Positions 35,452-61,785 of a DNA stretch of 64,000 nucleotides are shown here, piece by piece (within the stretch, counting starts at the first letter, position 1; the number at the start of each line of letters is the position of its first letter). Position numbers and translations under genes: made by a program. The notes beneath the pieces were generated by a model. It was not told the origin of the DNA and ran no database searches. It saw only the letters and a program-made list of their open reading frames with translations. The stretch is from Synaphobranchus kaupii (Eukaryota; Chordata; Actinopteri; Anguilliformes; Synaphobranchidae), in assembly GCA_029718625.1 (NCBI GenBank), contig JAINUF010000034.1, positions 124,001 through 188,000 of the forward strand. Reading direction: 5' to 3'.

Positions 35452-37374
35452 CCATTGGTTTGCATTGCAATGCACCTTACAGAGTATTGCGTTTCTGTCG
35501 GCTGTTAGGGAGATCCTGTTTGACGCCATGTTTTCCATCGTTGCAAATAGTGAGCCATGGATTTGCCGTTTTAGAGTCCAGTGTCACGTCCACTATGGAA
35601 GAAAACACTAAGACCATTAAATACTGGACTAAATTTATTAAGTGTATAGATTCAATTAAATAATTTGTACATTCTCTCAAGGAAATGCACACTCACATGC
35701 ATGAATACAAGCTTATTCAAATTCTGGACAAACACGGAAATAAGCAAGTGATTGGATATTGGATCATATTGATTGGATAGATTGATGAAGGTAAGTGAAG
35801 TATGATGATCTTTAATTCTACAGAGGATATGTTATTTTGATTCCCCATAGCCTTACTGAAGTAAATCAATGTTATTAAAATTCTGTTTCAGACTAACACT
35901 GAGGACAGCCCTTGTGTGTGAAAGGGCCAATACAATGCAAAACTCCTGGCCTTATGATTACAAGGCAGAATCCTTGTTAGGACTGTTCCATTGAGCAAAA
36001 TTATTTTTGCAAAAGCTCCTCCCTAGCTTTGTTGGAAGCAATGGTGTCACTTTTTGCTATTATCATTGTTTTATGTTCTTCGTATCCATCCATTATATCT
36101 GTAGGTATATCAGTCTTTTTTTCCTCAGGAGATAAATACACAGCTCGAGTACAGCCCATGCTATACCGCTATAGGCTCATTGTTGCAGACACCGCCCTTT
36201 TTATGGTAACGTGCAATTAACTTAATTAGCTTAATTAACAAAGCATGTGTTCACTTAGCAAGTTAACCACCTTCGTAGTACTGGTTAAACCACACAGCAA
36301 AAAATCTTGGTGTACATTTGAGACTGTGGTCTCATATAAACACCTTAGTGTGTTAAATATACACCAACAGTGTTAGATTTACACTGACATTTTTGCCGCA
36401 CATTGCCATGATTAGGGTTTATCAAGCCAGCTAACGCAAAGAAACCCTGTCTATGTTAAGCTTCCTTCGTAGTATACCCCCCAGGTAAAGCATCATGTTT
36501 ATCCATGTCCATTTCAAATTTCCTTCAATATGATTTTGGATAAAGGAAAACAGTCTTTTTAAAAGGTGACAAGGAAGTATTCAGTCTTAAATGTTTATCA
36601 TAACATTTGTGCGACATGCAGTGAAGGAGGATTATATCTTAACCCAAAAGATCTTTGTATTTAATCAAATTTGGGAAAACTGACAATAACTGCTTACTTC
36701 CAAAGAAACCAGGATCTGGTAATAATGGCAATAGTCAAACCTAGACTGAGTGATACACTGATACAGTGTAACAGGGCATGATGACGTCTTCACCAACTAC
36801 GGCAATGACAGGTGCGGCTGGACCCAGACCCAGGACCCCATCAGTCTTCATCTCCGGAAGGGACAAATACAAGCAACTCAACCATTTTAAAAACCATTTT
36901 CTTTTGTGCCTACCTCAATTAAGATTCTGTCTGGCAATGCAATATGAGGCTACAAGGGTTGTGCAATGGTTTTTACATTATGACGCGATGGGGTTGTGCA
37001 ATAGGTTGCTTTGTGTTCTTACTATTGGTATATATGCAGGTAGCGCACACTATGTATTCTGTATGCAGGCTCGATTTGTATGTATGTTTAGGATTGTATG
37101 GATGATGTGAAATATTATACATTTTGAGAAGTATTCTGTCTTGGAACTGATGTTTTAGTAGGTGATTCAGGAACACAGAATCCAAGACAAATTTCCCCAT
37201 TGCGACACTGAAGTATATCTAATCGAATCATATAAGCTTCTGCTTTTGGTTTTTTGTATCTACACAAATCTCTGCCTTGCACAGGTACATATGACCTTGA
37301 GTAACCTGCATAGAAAAGAGTTTTACATTTCAAATGGTTATAGCATTACATTTTGAGTATTTTTGTTCAAATCT
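35452..37374. other. Intergenic, no gene seen
   Basis: Only short frames without family resemblance. The patch at 36290-36410 (CACAGCAAAAAATCTTGG ... AGTGTGTTAAATATACACC) resembles the edge of another MITE, without a clear partner terminus. Confidence 0.4.
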
Positions 37375-38000
37375 TGATCAGAGTCCAGCACCATCTAAGG
37401 GTGAAGCATTGCCAACTGTTAGCATGGAGGTGGATCCATTATGCTTTGGAGCTGTGTGGCAGCGGGGGCACAGGAGATATTCTGCGGATGGAAGGAAGAA
37501 TGGGTTCCACCAGATATCAAGAAATTCTAGAGGCGAATGTTCGAAGGTCAGTCCAGACATTGAAGTTGAGAGGTTGGGTATTTCAGCAAGACAATGATCC
37601 AAAGCATACCATGAAGTACCTCCAAGAAAGACGGATGAAGGTTTTGGAATAGCCACCAGTCCCCAGAATATTATAAAAAATCTGTGGAGAGATCTCAAAC
37701 ATGCCGTGCATGCAAGGACTCTTAGCTGGCTACAGGGAGCGTTTGCAAGCCGTTATAGTTGCCTGAGTTACAAAGTACTAACTGACAGGGTTCCCAAACT
37801 TTTACACAGGGCCGTTTTCCTTTTTTTAATTATTTTGAAAATGTCAAAAATTAAAATAAAAAGTAATCTTGCCTTAAAACTTTAAATGTGTCATGTTTAA
37901 CTTCGTACCATTTATAGGTCAGGTTAGCTTCTGTTCACTTCGATATTAATTGTAAAAGGCATTTTGACCAGAGGTGCCAAATGTCTTGCAACCCACTGTA
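37375..38000 (+). pseudogene. C-terminal remnant of a Tc1-type transposase and right terminus
   Basis: Frames at 37334-37652 together give transposase-like blocks: SMEVDPLCFGAVW, RYQEILEANVRRSVQTLK and VFQQDNDPKHT, the catalytic Asp region. A stop follows at KVLE. The right-hand segment to about 38000 ends TTGCAACCCACTGTAC, consistent with a Tc1-like terminus. At least one frameshift and several stops are present; the 5' half is missing. Confidence 0.75.
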
Positions 38001-38557
38001 CACACACATAAATTAAAGAAATAAATCCATATATTGAAAAACCTTTATAGTCACCCATGCCTTGTATCACTGAATAGGATCTTTTCTAAACAGGTAATGA
38101 AATGGGAGGAAATATCCAAAACACCACTAATTTTCTAAAGACAGACACCAATAGTGGGGAGCTTTTTTTCACCTAAACTCACAGTTAAACAGCAGGACAC
38201 GGAAATGTCGTAGAACACAGAAACAGACTTTATGGAATGCATTTATTGGTCAGAAAGTCCAATGACAGTAAATTAGTAAAAAAGTAATATTTTTAAAAGA
38301 CAAGCAATGGGGAAAAAAAACTTGGTCTTTTTATCATAAAATTAAAAAAAAATTTAAAAAAACATTACCTCCACTCAGCAAGCACGCACTCATGCGGTGT
38401 ATAAACACACACAAATACTTGTGCTATACTAAAAAACAATTGCACATTAAAATATTACTTCTGTCATTGAGCAATCACATCGCCTGAACAAATGATTCAT
38501 TGACTCATTGACGCATCCAGATTACTGGTGTAACCGTTAAAACAAATGCGGGAAATC

Positions 38558-39302
38558 TTAAAGCAAAATTTAACTTTGGTAGAACTGTGGGTGGTCTAGT
38601 TACCTGGCCATGATATGAGTCGAAATGGTGATGAAATATGTTCATTAGTTGCTCTGTGCTCCCCTTGGGTGATAATCCAGAATAGGGTATTTGTTGCTCT
38701 CCATTCACTTCTAATGGTCTCAAAATGACACTTCTAGCACGTATGCGAACGTGAACGAAGCGGATTCTGTCAATACAAACAATAGCCAGTCCTCTTACCT
38801 ATTTTTTTTTTTGTGTAATTAAAATTATTTATAAAAGTACTATTTTCTATGTTTTTAGCAAGCTATCAGAAAAGTCTAGCAAAATGTCAACAGGTCGGTT
38901 TGTTTACTACCAGGAACGCTTGCTTCAGTGGAAATTTGAGTGGTGAGTGACCAATGAGTGCATAACGCTGATACCTACCGGATCTACATTCCAAATTAAA
39001 TACAAAAAAGCAAGGAAAGAGCCATTTCATTTTCTAAAAAAAAAATACGTAAGAGGACTGGTTATTGTTTGTATTGACAGGATCCGCTTCGCTCGTGTTC
39101 GTATACGTGCTAGAAGTGTCATTTTTAGACCGTTTTAGCTGCGCTATAGAAGTGAATGGAGAGCGACAAATACCCAATTCTGGATTATCACCCCAGGGGA
39201 GCACAGAGCAACTAATGAACATATTTCGCCACCATTTGGTCTCATATCATGGCCAGGTAACTACACCACCCAAAGTTCTACCAAAGTTAAATTTTGCTTT
39301 AA
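38558..39302. mobile_element. Foldback element with arms of about 250 bp
   Basis: The left arm (38558-38807) begins TTAAAGCAAAATTTAACTTT and the right arm (39041-39302) ends with its complement AAAGTTAAATTTTGCTTTAA. Arms share GAAGTGTCATTTT, GAGCACAGAGCAACTAATGAA and CGGATCCGCTTC-type blocks with scattered differences. The interior is AT-rich and non-coding. Confidence 0.75.
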
Positions 39303-40286
39303 CGTGAACGGATTTAACGCTGAACATGTTGATGCCAGCTGTACTGGGCAGACCCGTGATTAAAATATGGGGGAAGGGTGTGCGTGGGAGTGCCAGCTGA
39401 TGCTATTTAAACTAAAGCCAGAAGTATCTTTGAGGAGAAGTGTTCAGTCACTCAAAGGTACATCAAGTGACACAGGCCTCCTTTCTCATTTCTGACTTAC
39501 ACAAGTTCCCCAACCACTTTGCTTCCTATACACTCCTGAGCCTACTTGAGTCAAAGCTCTATACGGTCAAAGAATTAAAAGATACTGTATTATTTGTTGG
39601 CTCAATCCATACCCTGCTTGGAATCCAATTTCAATTATAGGTCATCTCACATTTTTACAACCTGACAAAATGCTCTTTGCTAACAGCAAATTATTTTGGA
39701 AATAACCGTGTAAATATGGGGGGGAAAGTTTCTTTCATCAATTATGTTCCCCACAGTCATAGATTATACTAAGAATAAACATATCAATGTTTCCACTTAG
39801 ACAATTAAGGCATTTAAATACTTAGGTAATAAAATCACTAAAACTGTCACTTTTACTTGTTAGATCCAGGCCTGTATTCTCAGAGTAGGAGCACTTATCT
39901 AGGATCATCTGTGTGTCCATGTGCAAACCTTATCCATTATGAGCCAAAAGGCAAAACTGATCCAAGATCACCACTACTACTCTGAGACACTCCAGGCCAA
40001 TACAATACAGCTCACGCTTACCTGACCTGTCACTCACGTCCTAATTAAAACCGGCTACGCCAAACAAGTTCCTGCAGACATTTATACAGAATACAGGAAC
40101 TGTTCCCAAAATAAATCAGTATTCATAAATAACCTTTCAGCAGCTTGGAGTTACTATGACAACAGCACAGTGCATAGGAGCTCTTGGGTGACAGAGAGAG
40201 TCCAGGAAAGAGGCCGCGAGAGTGTGTACTTTACATATGGCATAGGCCGTGCGTGCGACTGTGCACGCGCGCACGTGTGCATGTGC

Positions 40287-40317
<31 letters not shown>

Positions 40318-40427
40318 CAAGCATGCATATGCGTGTGTGTGAGAGGGACAGAGAGAACGAGCGATAGAGAATGATAAATGCATTTGGACCGGGTTAGGCC
40401 AGTGTTGTAGACCCTTGTTCGCTGGGC
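39303..40427. other. gmpr2 3' region and intergenic sequence
   Basis: Downstream of the gmpr2 stop codon on the minus strand. A GT/CG microsatellite lies at 40255-40345. I did not find a convincing minus-strand AATAAA close to the stop codon, so the 3' end of the transcript is not placed. Confidence 0.4.
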
Positions 40428-51256
<10,829 letters not shown>

Positions 51257-51385
51257 ATTTGTCTCTCTTTTCCAATCACTCTGTAACGGAGGTGGTGCAG
51301 CCATTTGAATTGTCGTTACTTAGCCACTTAGCTACTTTCCATATTTCTCATACGTCAGCCCCAACGGAAATCTAGATTTGTTTTA

Positions 51386-53082
51386 CAACTCCTGGCAAAA
51401 AAACACTTAAAGGATGTTCACCCTTACTTGGTAGCAAATAAACAAATCGCAGATATGACACAGAACTATTTTTGTTTAATAGCTGAACATTCTGGCTTCG
51501 TTAAACCTCAAACAAATGAAATTATTTTAATTAATGGCATATTTTTTCCCAGATCAAGTAGAGGAAAAAATGATGGAATCACCTTGTAATTTGCATTTAT
51601 AAAACAAATATCGGCACAAGTCTAAAAATGCAAATTAGTCTGCAGTTAAAAGAGAGTGCTTACAGACGTTAACAAGCTGTTGGACTTGGCTAATTGAAAG
51701 GAAACATGGCCCCAACAAGAGAGTTGTCAATTGAAACAATGGAAAGGATTATAGAACTCCTTCAAGAAGAAAATCCAACAGGGAGTGTGGCAAAAGATGT
51801 TGGTTGTTCCCAGTCAGCTGTGTCTAAAATTTGTGCAAGTATAAACAAAATATGAAGGTTATAAAAGGAAAACAAATGGGTAGACCAAGGAAGACGCCAA
51901 AGCATCAGGGTAGAAAACTCAAAGCAATACGCCTTGAAAATAGAAAATGCACAACAAAACAAATGAAAAACAAATGGGCGGAAACAGGAGTCAATGTTGG
52001 TGACAGAACTGTAAGAAATCGGCTGAATGAAATGGGATTTACATGTAGAAAAGCCAACACTAACAGCTAAACAGAAGAAAACAAGGTTACAGTGGGCTAA
52101 AGAGAAGCAATCATGGAGTGTGGATGATTGGATGAAAGTGATATTCAGTGATGAATCACAAATCTGCATTGGCCAAAGAGATGATGCTGGAACTTTTGTC
52201 TGGTGCCGTTCTAATGAAACATATAAAGATGCCTGAAGAAAACAATCAAATTTCCCCAGTCATTTATGATATGGGGTTGCATGTCAGGTAAAGGACCAGG
52301 GGAGATGGCAATCATTACCTCAACAGTCAATGCACAGGTGTACATTGAAATTTTGTAATGTAAGCTGACGCTTTTATCCAAAGCGACGTACAATAAGTGC
52401 ATACAGAGACGTCATCAAGATCACTACAGAACAGACAAGACAAAGCACATCCTTCCCATAACGTAGCAGCTATCCCTAGTAATGAACGTTGACTGTAGTT
52501 CACAGTAAGCTGTGGGTAAATTTTGGACACTTTTCTCATTCCATCGATAGAAAATAGGTTTGGTGATGAAGTCATTTTTCAGGATGATAATGCATCTTGC
52601 CACAGAGCAAAGAGTGTTAAAATTTATGGTGGAAATTAAAAAAATTGGTTCATGACAAGGCTCCATCCTGCAAAGCTGATGTGTCAACAACTATTCGAGA
52701 AAGTTGGAACCAGCTTGATGGAGAATATTGTTTTTAATTAGTGAAGTCCATGCCTCAAAGAATTCAGGCCATCATAAAAGCCCAAGGAGGAGCAACAAAG
52801 TACTAATTGTGATTTTTTTTGTTTATGATTCCGTATTTTTTTCCACAACATTGAGTGATTCCTTAATTTTTTCCTCTACTTGATTTGGAAAAAAATATTC
52901 CATTCATTAAAAAAAAGTTATTTAATTTGTTTGAGGTATGTTTCACAAAGCCAGGATGTTCAGCTATGAAACAAAAATAGTTTTGTGTCATATTTGTGAT
53001 TTGTTTATTTGCTACGAAGTAAAAAAAATAGCTGGGTTAACATCCTCTAAGTGTGGTGATTCCATAATTTTGCCAGGGGTTG
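51386..53082 (+). mobile_element. Decayed Tc1-like transposon between gmpr2 coding exon 1 and the shared promoter
   Basis: Termini CAACTCCTGGCAAAA and TTTTGCCAGGGGTTG with TA at both edges. The transposase is broken into frames: ELSIETMERIIELLQEENPT at about 51720, MGRPRKTPKHQGRKLKAI at about 51876, then WSVDDWMKVIFSDES at about 52110. A further block (FQDDNASCHRAKS) lies at about 52570. Stops and frameshifts are frequent, and a SINE is inserted in the catalytic part. Confidence 0.85.
52357..52535 (-). mobile_element. SINE inserted in the Tc1 transposase
   Basis: The plus strand reads GTAAGCTGACGCTTTTATCC AAAGCGACGTACAATAAGTG, the complement of the SINE tail seen at 3050-3095. It interrupts the transposase between VNAQVYIEI and the FQDDNASCH block. 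The exact distal boundary is not clear. Confidence 0.6.
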
Positions 53083-54204
53083 TAAATGCGTAGTGGGCGA
53101 GCACGATACTCGTTAAGAAATATAGATTCAACATCAATGTTAATATACACCATAATATCACGTTACATAGCCTTCATAGCAGCACATTACAGAGCACAAA
53201 TGCAATAAGTAGCAAGTAAGTTAAAACAAATACCAAAGTAATACCCACCTGTTCTTGCTTTGTTTTCTAACGGAAAATCTGGTGCCCTTATATAAGGTTG
53301 CCCTTATTCGGGTATCTAAATAATCTCTCTGTAATTCACCCGAATAAAACTGTTTCAATCACTGCTATTTGTTTCAAGTTATCTGATAACCGAAATACAG
53401 CTACCAAGCTAACGTTAGCTAGTCAATTTTCAGGAATTCCGGCTAACCAGGCAAATCAGATTTCAAGGTTAGCAAATTAATTACAGTTTACTCCACCCAA
53501 AATATAAGGCCGCTAATTGGCTATCACCGAGGAATTAAATAAATGTACATCGTCAGTTTAAAAGTACTTTACCTTTCAAGATATGAACGAAATAATTTCT
53601 ATCACTAGAAAAAGCTAGGAAATTGGCTGTTTAGTAAATCTCCCACTCCCTTACTTCCTAGTAGCAAAGGGGAAGGCGATGGCTTGTGGTAAATGTAGTT
53701 TTGGCACTCACTTTATCTGTTGACTCTCACTGAACAGTGAAACTAAGAAAAACTACATAAAGATTTACGCGACCAAACGCCTGAAGTGTATTGTGGGGAA
53801 ATGCATTTCAAACTACACAGTAGATTACAGTAGACTTGACTCCAAAATAATTTAATTCACAGCAAACTATGGTATCATGTGGTCGAATCTCTGTCTTCAA
53901 CATGTGCTCTATGAAACCAAACCTCACAACATGTAATGTTAATCAATCTGCAGAAATTTGCGAAATATACGTCGTAATCCGGAACCATTAATCTCAGATG
54001 AAACTAGGCGGGACTATATTTCGTTACACAGGAATTGCAACAGAATTGCGCGACGCGAGAAATATTCCGAGGGAATTAGTTTGCTATAATTTTCTATCGG
54101 TTGGGTTATAGCTAAATACTAACGTTATCTAAATATTTTGTGTTTACCGCATTGTCATTAGAAATAATATATTTTTGTGGCTTTAGAAAAATCAAGAATT
54201 GAAA
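53083..54204. promoter_or_regulatory. Shared nedd8/gmpr2 promoter region
   Basis: nedd8 starts at 54205 (+) and gmpr2 runs the other way. A likely 5' UTR donor for gmpr2 is AGAACAG/GTGGGTATTAC on the minus strand at about 53250. ETS-like GGAAGTAAGG (53650, minus), a CpG-containing TTGCGCGACGCGAG at 54044-54058 and CTAACGTTAGCTAG at 53409-53422 are present. No TATA box is obvious, as expected for housekeeping genes. From memory NEDD8 and GMPR2 are also head-to-head in mammals. Confidence 0.55.
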
Positions 54205-56446
<2,242 letters not shown>

Positions 56447-56703
56447 CTGCCCGGCCTGCCTTGACCACCGTAGAGTGTCTGCCAACAACACCACGCACAC
56501 TGCTTCGTCGGAACTCTATGGTGCTGAAATCGCTCATGCCAATTGCATTCTACTAACAGATTCTCTGTCATTCAGTTCTTGTCTATAATGTGTTACAAAT
56601 TAGCACGTTGCAGCCCTTTAGATTTACGGTGTGTTAGGATTGGAAAGCAACATGGTGCTTTTTGGTAACTGCTGAGGGAAATGATGTCACTGATTGATGT
56701 GGT

Positions 56704-56709
56704 AATAAA
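56704..56709 (+). terminator. nedd8 polyadenylation signal
   Basis: AATAAA lies 258 bp after the stop codon, followed about 20-40 bp later by TG/T-rich sequence (CCTGTGTTAATATGAC ... GTTTTTG). Confidence 0.65.
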
Positions 56710-57072
56710 AGTTACCTGTGTTAATATGACACATGTACAAGTTTTTGATCTATTTAGAGTTCATTTTCCTGTTTTAGTGGGCATGCATGTTTGAAACAGC
56801 TGCTCCCACATTATTATTATCTGCCTTTTGTAGATTAAACCACAGCAACTTATTTATTCAATTTATAGGCTAGAAAAGACTGCGGGTTAAAACTACATAG
56901 ACTACTGTTACAGTAGAGTCTACTCCAGTCTGTTCAGGTGCAATAGTTATCTTTCGTACATCATTGTAGAGAACCAGCTAGCACTAGCTTAAAGCAATAG
57001 CATAAAAAATTGTTAAATAGAGCTACAGTCCCTCTCATGATAATATGCAGACTCCAGCTAATTCCACTAAAT

Positions 57073-57277
57073 CAGGGGTGGGGAACCTCATCAAAAAATG
57101 GCCGGTGTGGGTGCAGGTTTTTGTTTTAGCTTAGCAATAAGACACCTGATTCTGCTTATAAAGGTCTTGATTGAAGACCATGATTAGCTAATTAGTTGAA
57201 TCAGGTGTCTTAGTCCTGGGCGAAAACAAAAACCTGCACCCACACCGGCCCTTTTCGGATGAGGTTCCCCATGCCTG
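57073..57277. mobile_element. 205-bp hAT-type MITE
   Basis: Starts CAGGGGTGGGGAACCTCATC and ends GAGGTTCCCCATGCCTG. The perfect 8-bp target duplication CACTAAAT lies at 57065-57072 and 57278-57285. It also shares GTGTGGGTGCAGGTTTTTGT with its own inverse. Confidence 0.9.
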
Positions 57278-57911
57278 CACTAAATGTATACTCTTGAGAA
57301 TGCCAGTTTCAGTAGCTTTGCTTGATTAGACTAGTTCACTTGTGTTAAGCTGTCACTAGATGGCAGCATTTTGCAGGGTAGAATCAATGGAAACATGCAT
57401 TACACAACAATATGTAACTATGGTTGAGGGCATTGGTAGGGAATTCTTGCACTGGTGGATGCTGGAGCCGCCAGATACAAACGGGTTGACTTGGGTCTTA
57501 CATTAATTTCCGAGGCTTTACATAGCCTGCTATAAGATTCTATACTTTTGCTTATTGGGTGCTGTAAACAGATGAAATTGACTCTTTCATATAGACAAAC
57601 ATCATTCAAATGCTTGTTAACTTGTGCTCAAAATAAAGGTTACCAAAATTTTGTGTAGCAACCTAGTAACTATAACTCCTCCTGCCAAATGGCTTAGTCT
57701 GTAAAAGTGATCATCACAAGAGCAGGCTGGCACCGTGGAGAAGGCATTACAGGTTCAAACCTGTGCTTTGTCATTACCTGACTATGACTGGGAGACTTCA
57801 ATGACAGGGTACAGGGGTAGGGTGGGTTTATGTCTACCAGGTTTTCTCAGTTTACTGTGGCATTCGCTCCTTTCCAGTGACACACCAGGCATTGATTTCA
57901 GTTATCACATG

Positions 57912-58695
57912 CTTCGGATGTGCTAGCTTTCCTGTAGAGTTGTATGGCCTGTAGTGTAGGGCGCATGCTTTGGCTGTGCTAGCTTTTATGTAGAGTTGTT
58001 TGGCCTGTAGTGTAGGGCACATGCTTTGACTGCTAGCTTTCCTGTAGAGTTGTATGGCCTGTAGTGTAGGGTGCATGCTTTGACTGTGCTAGCTTTTATG
58101 TAGAGTTGTTTGGCCTGTAGTGTAGGGCACATGCTTTGACTGCTAGCTTTCCTGTAGAGTTGTGTGGCCTGTAGTGTAGGGCACATGCTTTGACTGCTAG
58201 CTTTCCTGTAGAGTTGCGTGGCCTGTAGTGTAGGGCACATGCTTTGACTGCTAGCTTTCCTGTAGAGTTGTGTGGCCTGTAGTGTAGGGCACATGCTTTG
58301 ACTGCTAGCTTTCCTGTAGAGTTGTGTGGCCTGTAGTGTAGGGCACATGCTTTGACTGCTAGCTTTCCTGTAGAGTTGTGTGGCCTGTAGTGTAGGGCAC
58401 ATGCTTTGACTGCTAGCTTTCCTGTAGAGTTGTGTGGCCTGTAGTGTAGGGCACATGCTTTGACTGCTAGCTTTCCTGTAGAGTTGTGTGGCCTGTAGTG
58501 TAGGGCACATGCTTTGACTGCTAGCTTTCCTGTAGAGTTGTGTGGCCTGTAGTGTAGGGCACATGCTTTGACTGCTAGCTTTCCTGTAGAGTTGTGTGGC
58601 CTGTAGTGTAGGGCACATGCTTTGACTGCTAGCTTTCCTGTAGAGTTGTGTGGCCTGTAGTGTAGGGCACATGCTTTGACTGCTAGCTTTCCTTT
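57912..58695. repeat. 54-bp minisatellite between nedd8 and slc7a8
   Basis: About 14-15 copies of GCTTTCCTGTAGAGTTGTGT GGCCTGTAGTGTAGGGCACA TGCTTTGACTGCTA. Period is 54 bp in the last eleven copies. As 54 is a multiple of three, a 228-codon frame on the minus strand stays open (MCPTLQATQLYRKASSQS repeated); it is not a gene. Confidence 0.95.
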
Positions 58696-61611
58696 ACAAG
58701 TTGAGGAGAAAAGGTAGGTAAAAGAAAAGAAACATGGCTAAGTATTTTACACAGTATTTTGCTCTAGACCTTTTGGAAAGTTGGTCTGTATTCAATGTGG
58801 TTACTATTAGGAGGTGTCGTGGGCTAATAACAATGTTATGTTTACATAATGCAGGATTTTCACACACAAAAATTAATCTGCTCTCCCCCCAGACACAGAG
58901 TTTGAATCCGTTTGGTATATAGATTTTTTATTTTTCTTTATTTACATTCATGTGGAAACTCATACAAAATCTAAAGGAAAATAGTACTCCAGTAGAAACG
59001 GAACGCTTGCATGTAAAGCGTTTGAGTGTGTGTGTGTTCTGGGCAGGACTCATTAGACAATCACATCCTCACCATTTGACAAACTATACTCTTAGAAAGG
59101 AACGCAGTCACCATACAGACAAACATTACAAATATTTAAAATTCATTACACACAAAAAAAAAACTTGTTTGGGATCACAATCATAATGTGAGGATGAGGT
59201 TTCTCACATCATCCAAAATTTGCATGGCTCTCAAAATTTTCCTCGCTGACCTGAGTCACAGGTTTTCTGCACACATCGCATGCATATGTGATGATATCAT
59301 TTGAATTCTGCTCCAGTCTTTTGAAGCAGGCAAGCAGCATTTCAATTTTTGTGTCAAGGCAAGGAATTGGTATTGTTTAATAGACTAGCATGGTATAGAA
59401 TACTGCAATACAACAAACTGGCAGTGTAGGGCAATTCTGTACGGGTGCAGTGCAGCAATAATATTACTTCTCATGATTGAAAGAGTTCTAGAGAGGGTGT
59501 GGTTCTGATAGATTTCATATCAGTCAATGCCAAACGTCAGTGTGTCACATGACCCTTGTGGTAATCAGTCCTATTGCATAGACCGTACCTCCTCAGGCCT
59601 TCTCTGGCTCACCATCCCAACACCTCCCTCACGCACAATACCGAGGAGCTGTCGGCCTATCATACATACATGCGTTGAGTTAAACTTGCTTTGTATGTGC
59701 GCATGAGTGTGTGTTTCACTGTCAGGCCGTTTCAGAGAAGGGCGGGCGGAACACGGCGTTGCAGCGCAGCGTGATACCGGCTCTTTGTTAGCCCCATTCC
59801 TCGTGTGCCGTGGCACTGTTTAACACTATAATTACAACACGGCCCACTCTATTGGAATAGTAGTGTGAGCCACACTATGGTAAGGGTCACCCTGTCAAAA
59901 CAAAATGGCGGCAGTATAAATGGGTTCCACACTTTGGAGGACACCGGCGAGTGTAGCTTTGCCCCTCAGTTTCAGACTGTGGCAACATAACGGGGTGTAA
60001 GATCTGGAGTGTAGGATGATGTCACTGTTGTGTGTGTAGGAACAGGAGTGGAGTCTGGAGATGTGATCTAGAGTTTTTGCGTAGTTACCTCATAGCAGTT
60101 CGTTACTTGGGCACATACTGTACATACTATCAACAATGCCACTGTGACCACTCATAAGACAGTAGGCCTTGGGCCATTGCTAACCTATTATATAACACTT
60201 AATAGAATATATCTAGGAATGGTATTTGCAGACCTGAAAATAAAGTGTCTCCATTAAGTTCAAGGAGTGAGCGTGTGTGTATTAAACTTTAGTACAGAAC
60301 AGTACAGACAGAAGTTGAGTATAGTACAGTACAGACAGAAACATCTATATGTACAGAGGCCTCCTGGACCCTTCTACTCCTCTATCTAAACTACACATAT
60401 GGTTAAATATAGATCTACTGGGCCTGTCTGCATGTATTCAGTCTCTGTATACCTGTCTGTCTGGCCACCTGTCTGCTAATCTACCTCAAGAGGGTGGGTG
60501 TCAGTCAGTTTAAGTTAGTAGAGTTATGTCTGTTGGCCAGTCCGTTCTCTGTGTCTGTGTGTGTATCTGATTGTCTGCCTCCCTTAAGAAAGTCGGTTGC
60601 TTTTTGACAAAGTCTATATTGTATCATATTACTACCTGCATGTTTTTTCAAACAACATGAAAAATTGTTTCTTCATAAAATACCGGAATGAATGATCTTC
60701 CAGTAGCATAATTACAATCATATAATAATTAAGGCATTTAAAAAGATCTGGGACTACTTCTGAACATAAAAATAATTTGACAGGCACCTAACCAAACCAC
60801 GCACTTGTGATTAAAACGTATGCCTCTGTTACTCAAGGCATAAAAAGTAGACCTGATTTCATGTTGTTTTTAACACAACAAAAACTGAAAATGATAGTAA
60901 AAATAATGACAACAGAAAATAAAAACAATTATTACAATTAAAACAAATCGGCTTTGGAATCGCAATTATACATTTAAACAAACGGCTCTTTCAGTATTTA
61001 AAATCTTCAACAAAAAAAAAAAATCTGAATTTTGCAGTCTGAAAATAATAGAAGAATCAGAAAACTAGCTTCGCTGTAACAACAACAAACATTACAATTA
61101 AAATGACATTCTCAATTTGACGTGTACATTGAAAAAAATAAAATGAGCCGCTTGTTGGTTTGTGGTATTTCACAGTGCCATGTGAAAGAAGCATGTGACA
61201 GATGATGGGGATGGGGTCTGATGAGAAACAGGCAGTGCATAAGAAAAAAAAAAGGCAAGGTTTGATGACATCACCTGGTGAGGAGTGGTGTCAGAGGATG
61301 TGTCACAGTATGAAGGGGGTGTGGTTACTGCGTGTCGGGGTGAGAATTTGTACCATTCCATACATAGGAAGTGTGGCAGTACTAAAAAATATAATCTTTC
61401 CTCCCCCCATTGACTTTCTTCTTTAGTTTGTTTGGTGATGCGCTTGTGATTGTTATAATGTCGCTTAGAAAATAATCCGCCATTTTCTGTGCTTGTGTGT
61501 ATGTGTGTGTGTGTGTGCGTGTGTATGCATTTATGTTGAATGTGTACCTCTCTTGAATTTAATTAGCATAAAGCTATCCCCTAGTCAGAGTGGGTGTGTG
61601 TATGTGTGTGT
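58696..61611 (-). other. Probable slc7a8 3' UTR and flanking sequence
   Basis: Downstream of the slc7a8 stop codon on the minus strand, with no other exon recognised. The first good minus-strand AATAAA signals are at 58927-58942, implying a 3' UTR of about 2.7 kb. A TG microsatellite lies at 61490-61525. Stretches such as 60700-61100 are AT-rich and featureless. Confidence 0.4.
58927..58942 (-). terminator. Candidate slc7a8 polyadenylation signals
   Basis: Two AATAAA hexamers on the minus strand (58932-58927 and 58942-58937) are the first strong pair beyond the stop codon. Assignment depends on a long 3' UTR. Confidence 0.35.
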
Positions 61612-61753
61612 TCAGCACTCTGCTGATTTTAGCGCTCCACACTCCTCCTTCACACCATCACTGTCTTCTTTGTTCCCTGCGTCTGCAGCCTCAGTCCCCG
61701 CAGGGTACACCACAACACAGAACTTCTGTCCCACATAAGTCATCTTATCTGAA

Positions 61754-61785
<32 letters not shown>

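Noticed and set aside
51257..51304. Upstream in-frame ATG giving a 16-residue extension of gmpr2
   Set aside because: A TTACAG acceptor lies between the two starts and the family begins at MPRI or MPHI. The extension is probably intron or 5' UTR.
57986..58672. 228-codon minus-strand frame of 18-residue repeats
   Set aside because: The 54-bp minisatellite period is divisible by three, so any frame without a stop in one unit stays open. No start, splice or family support.
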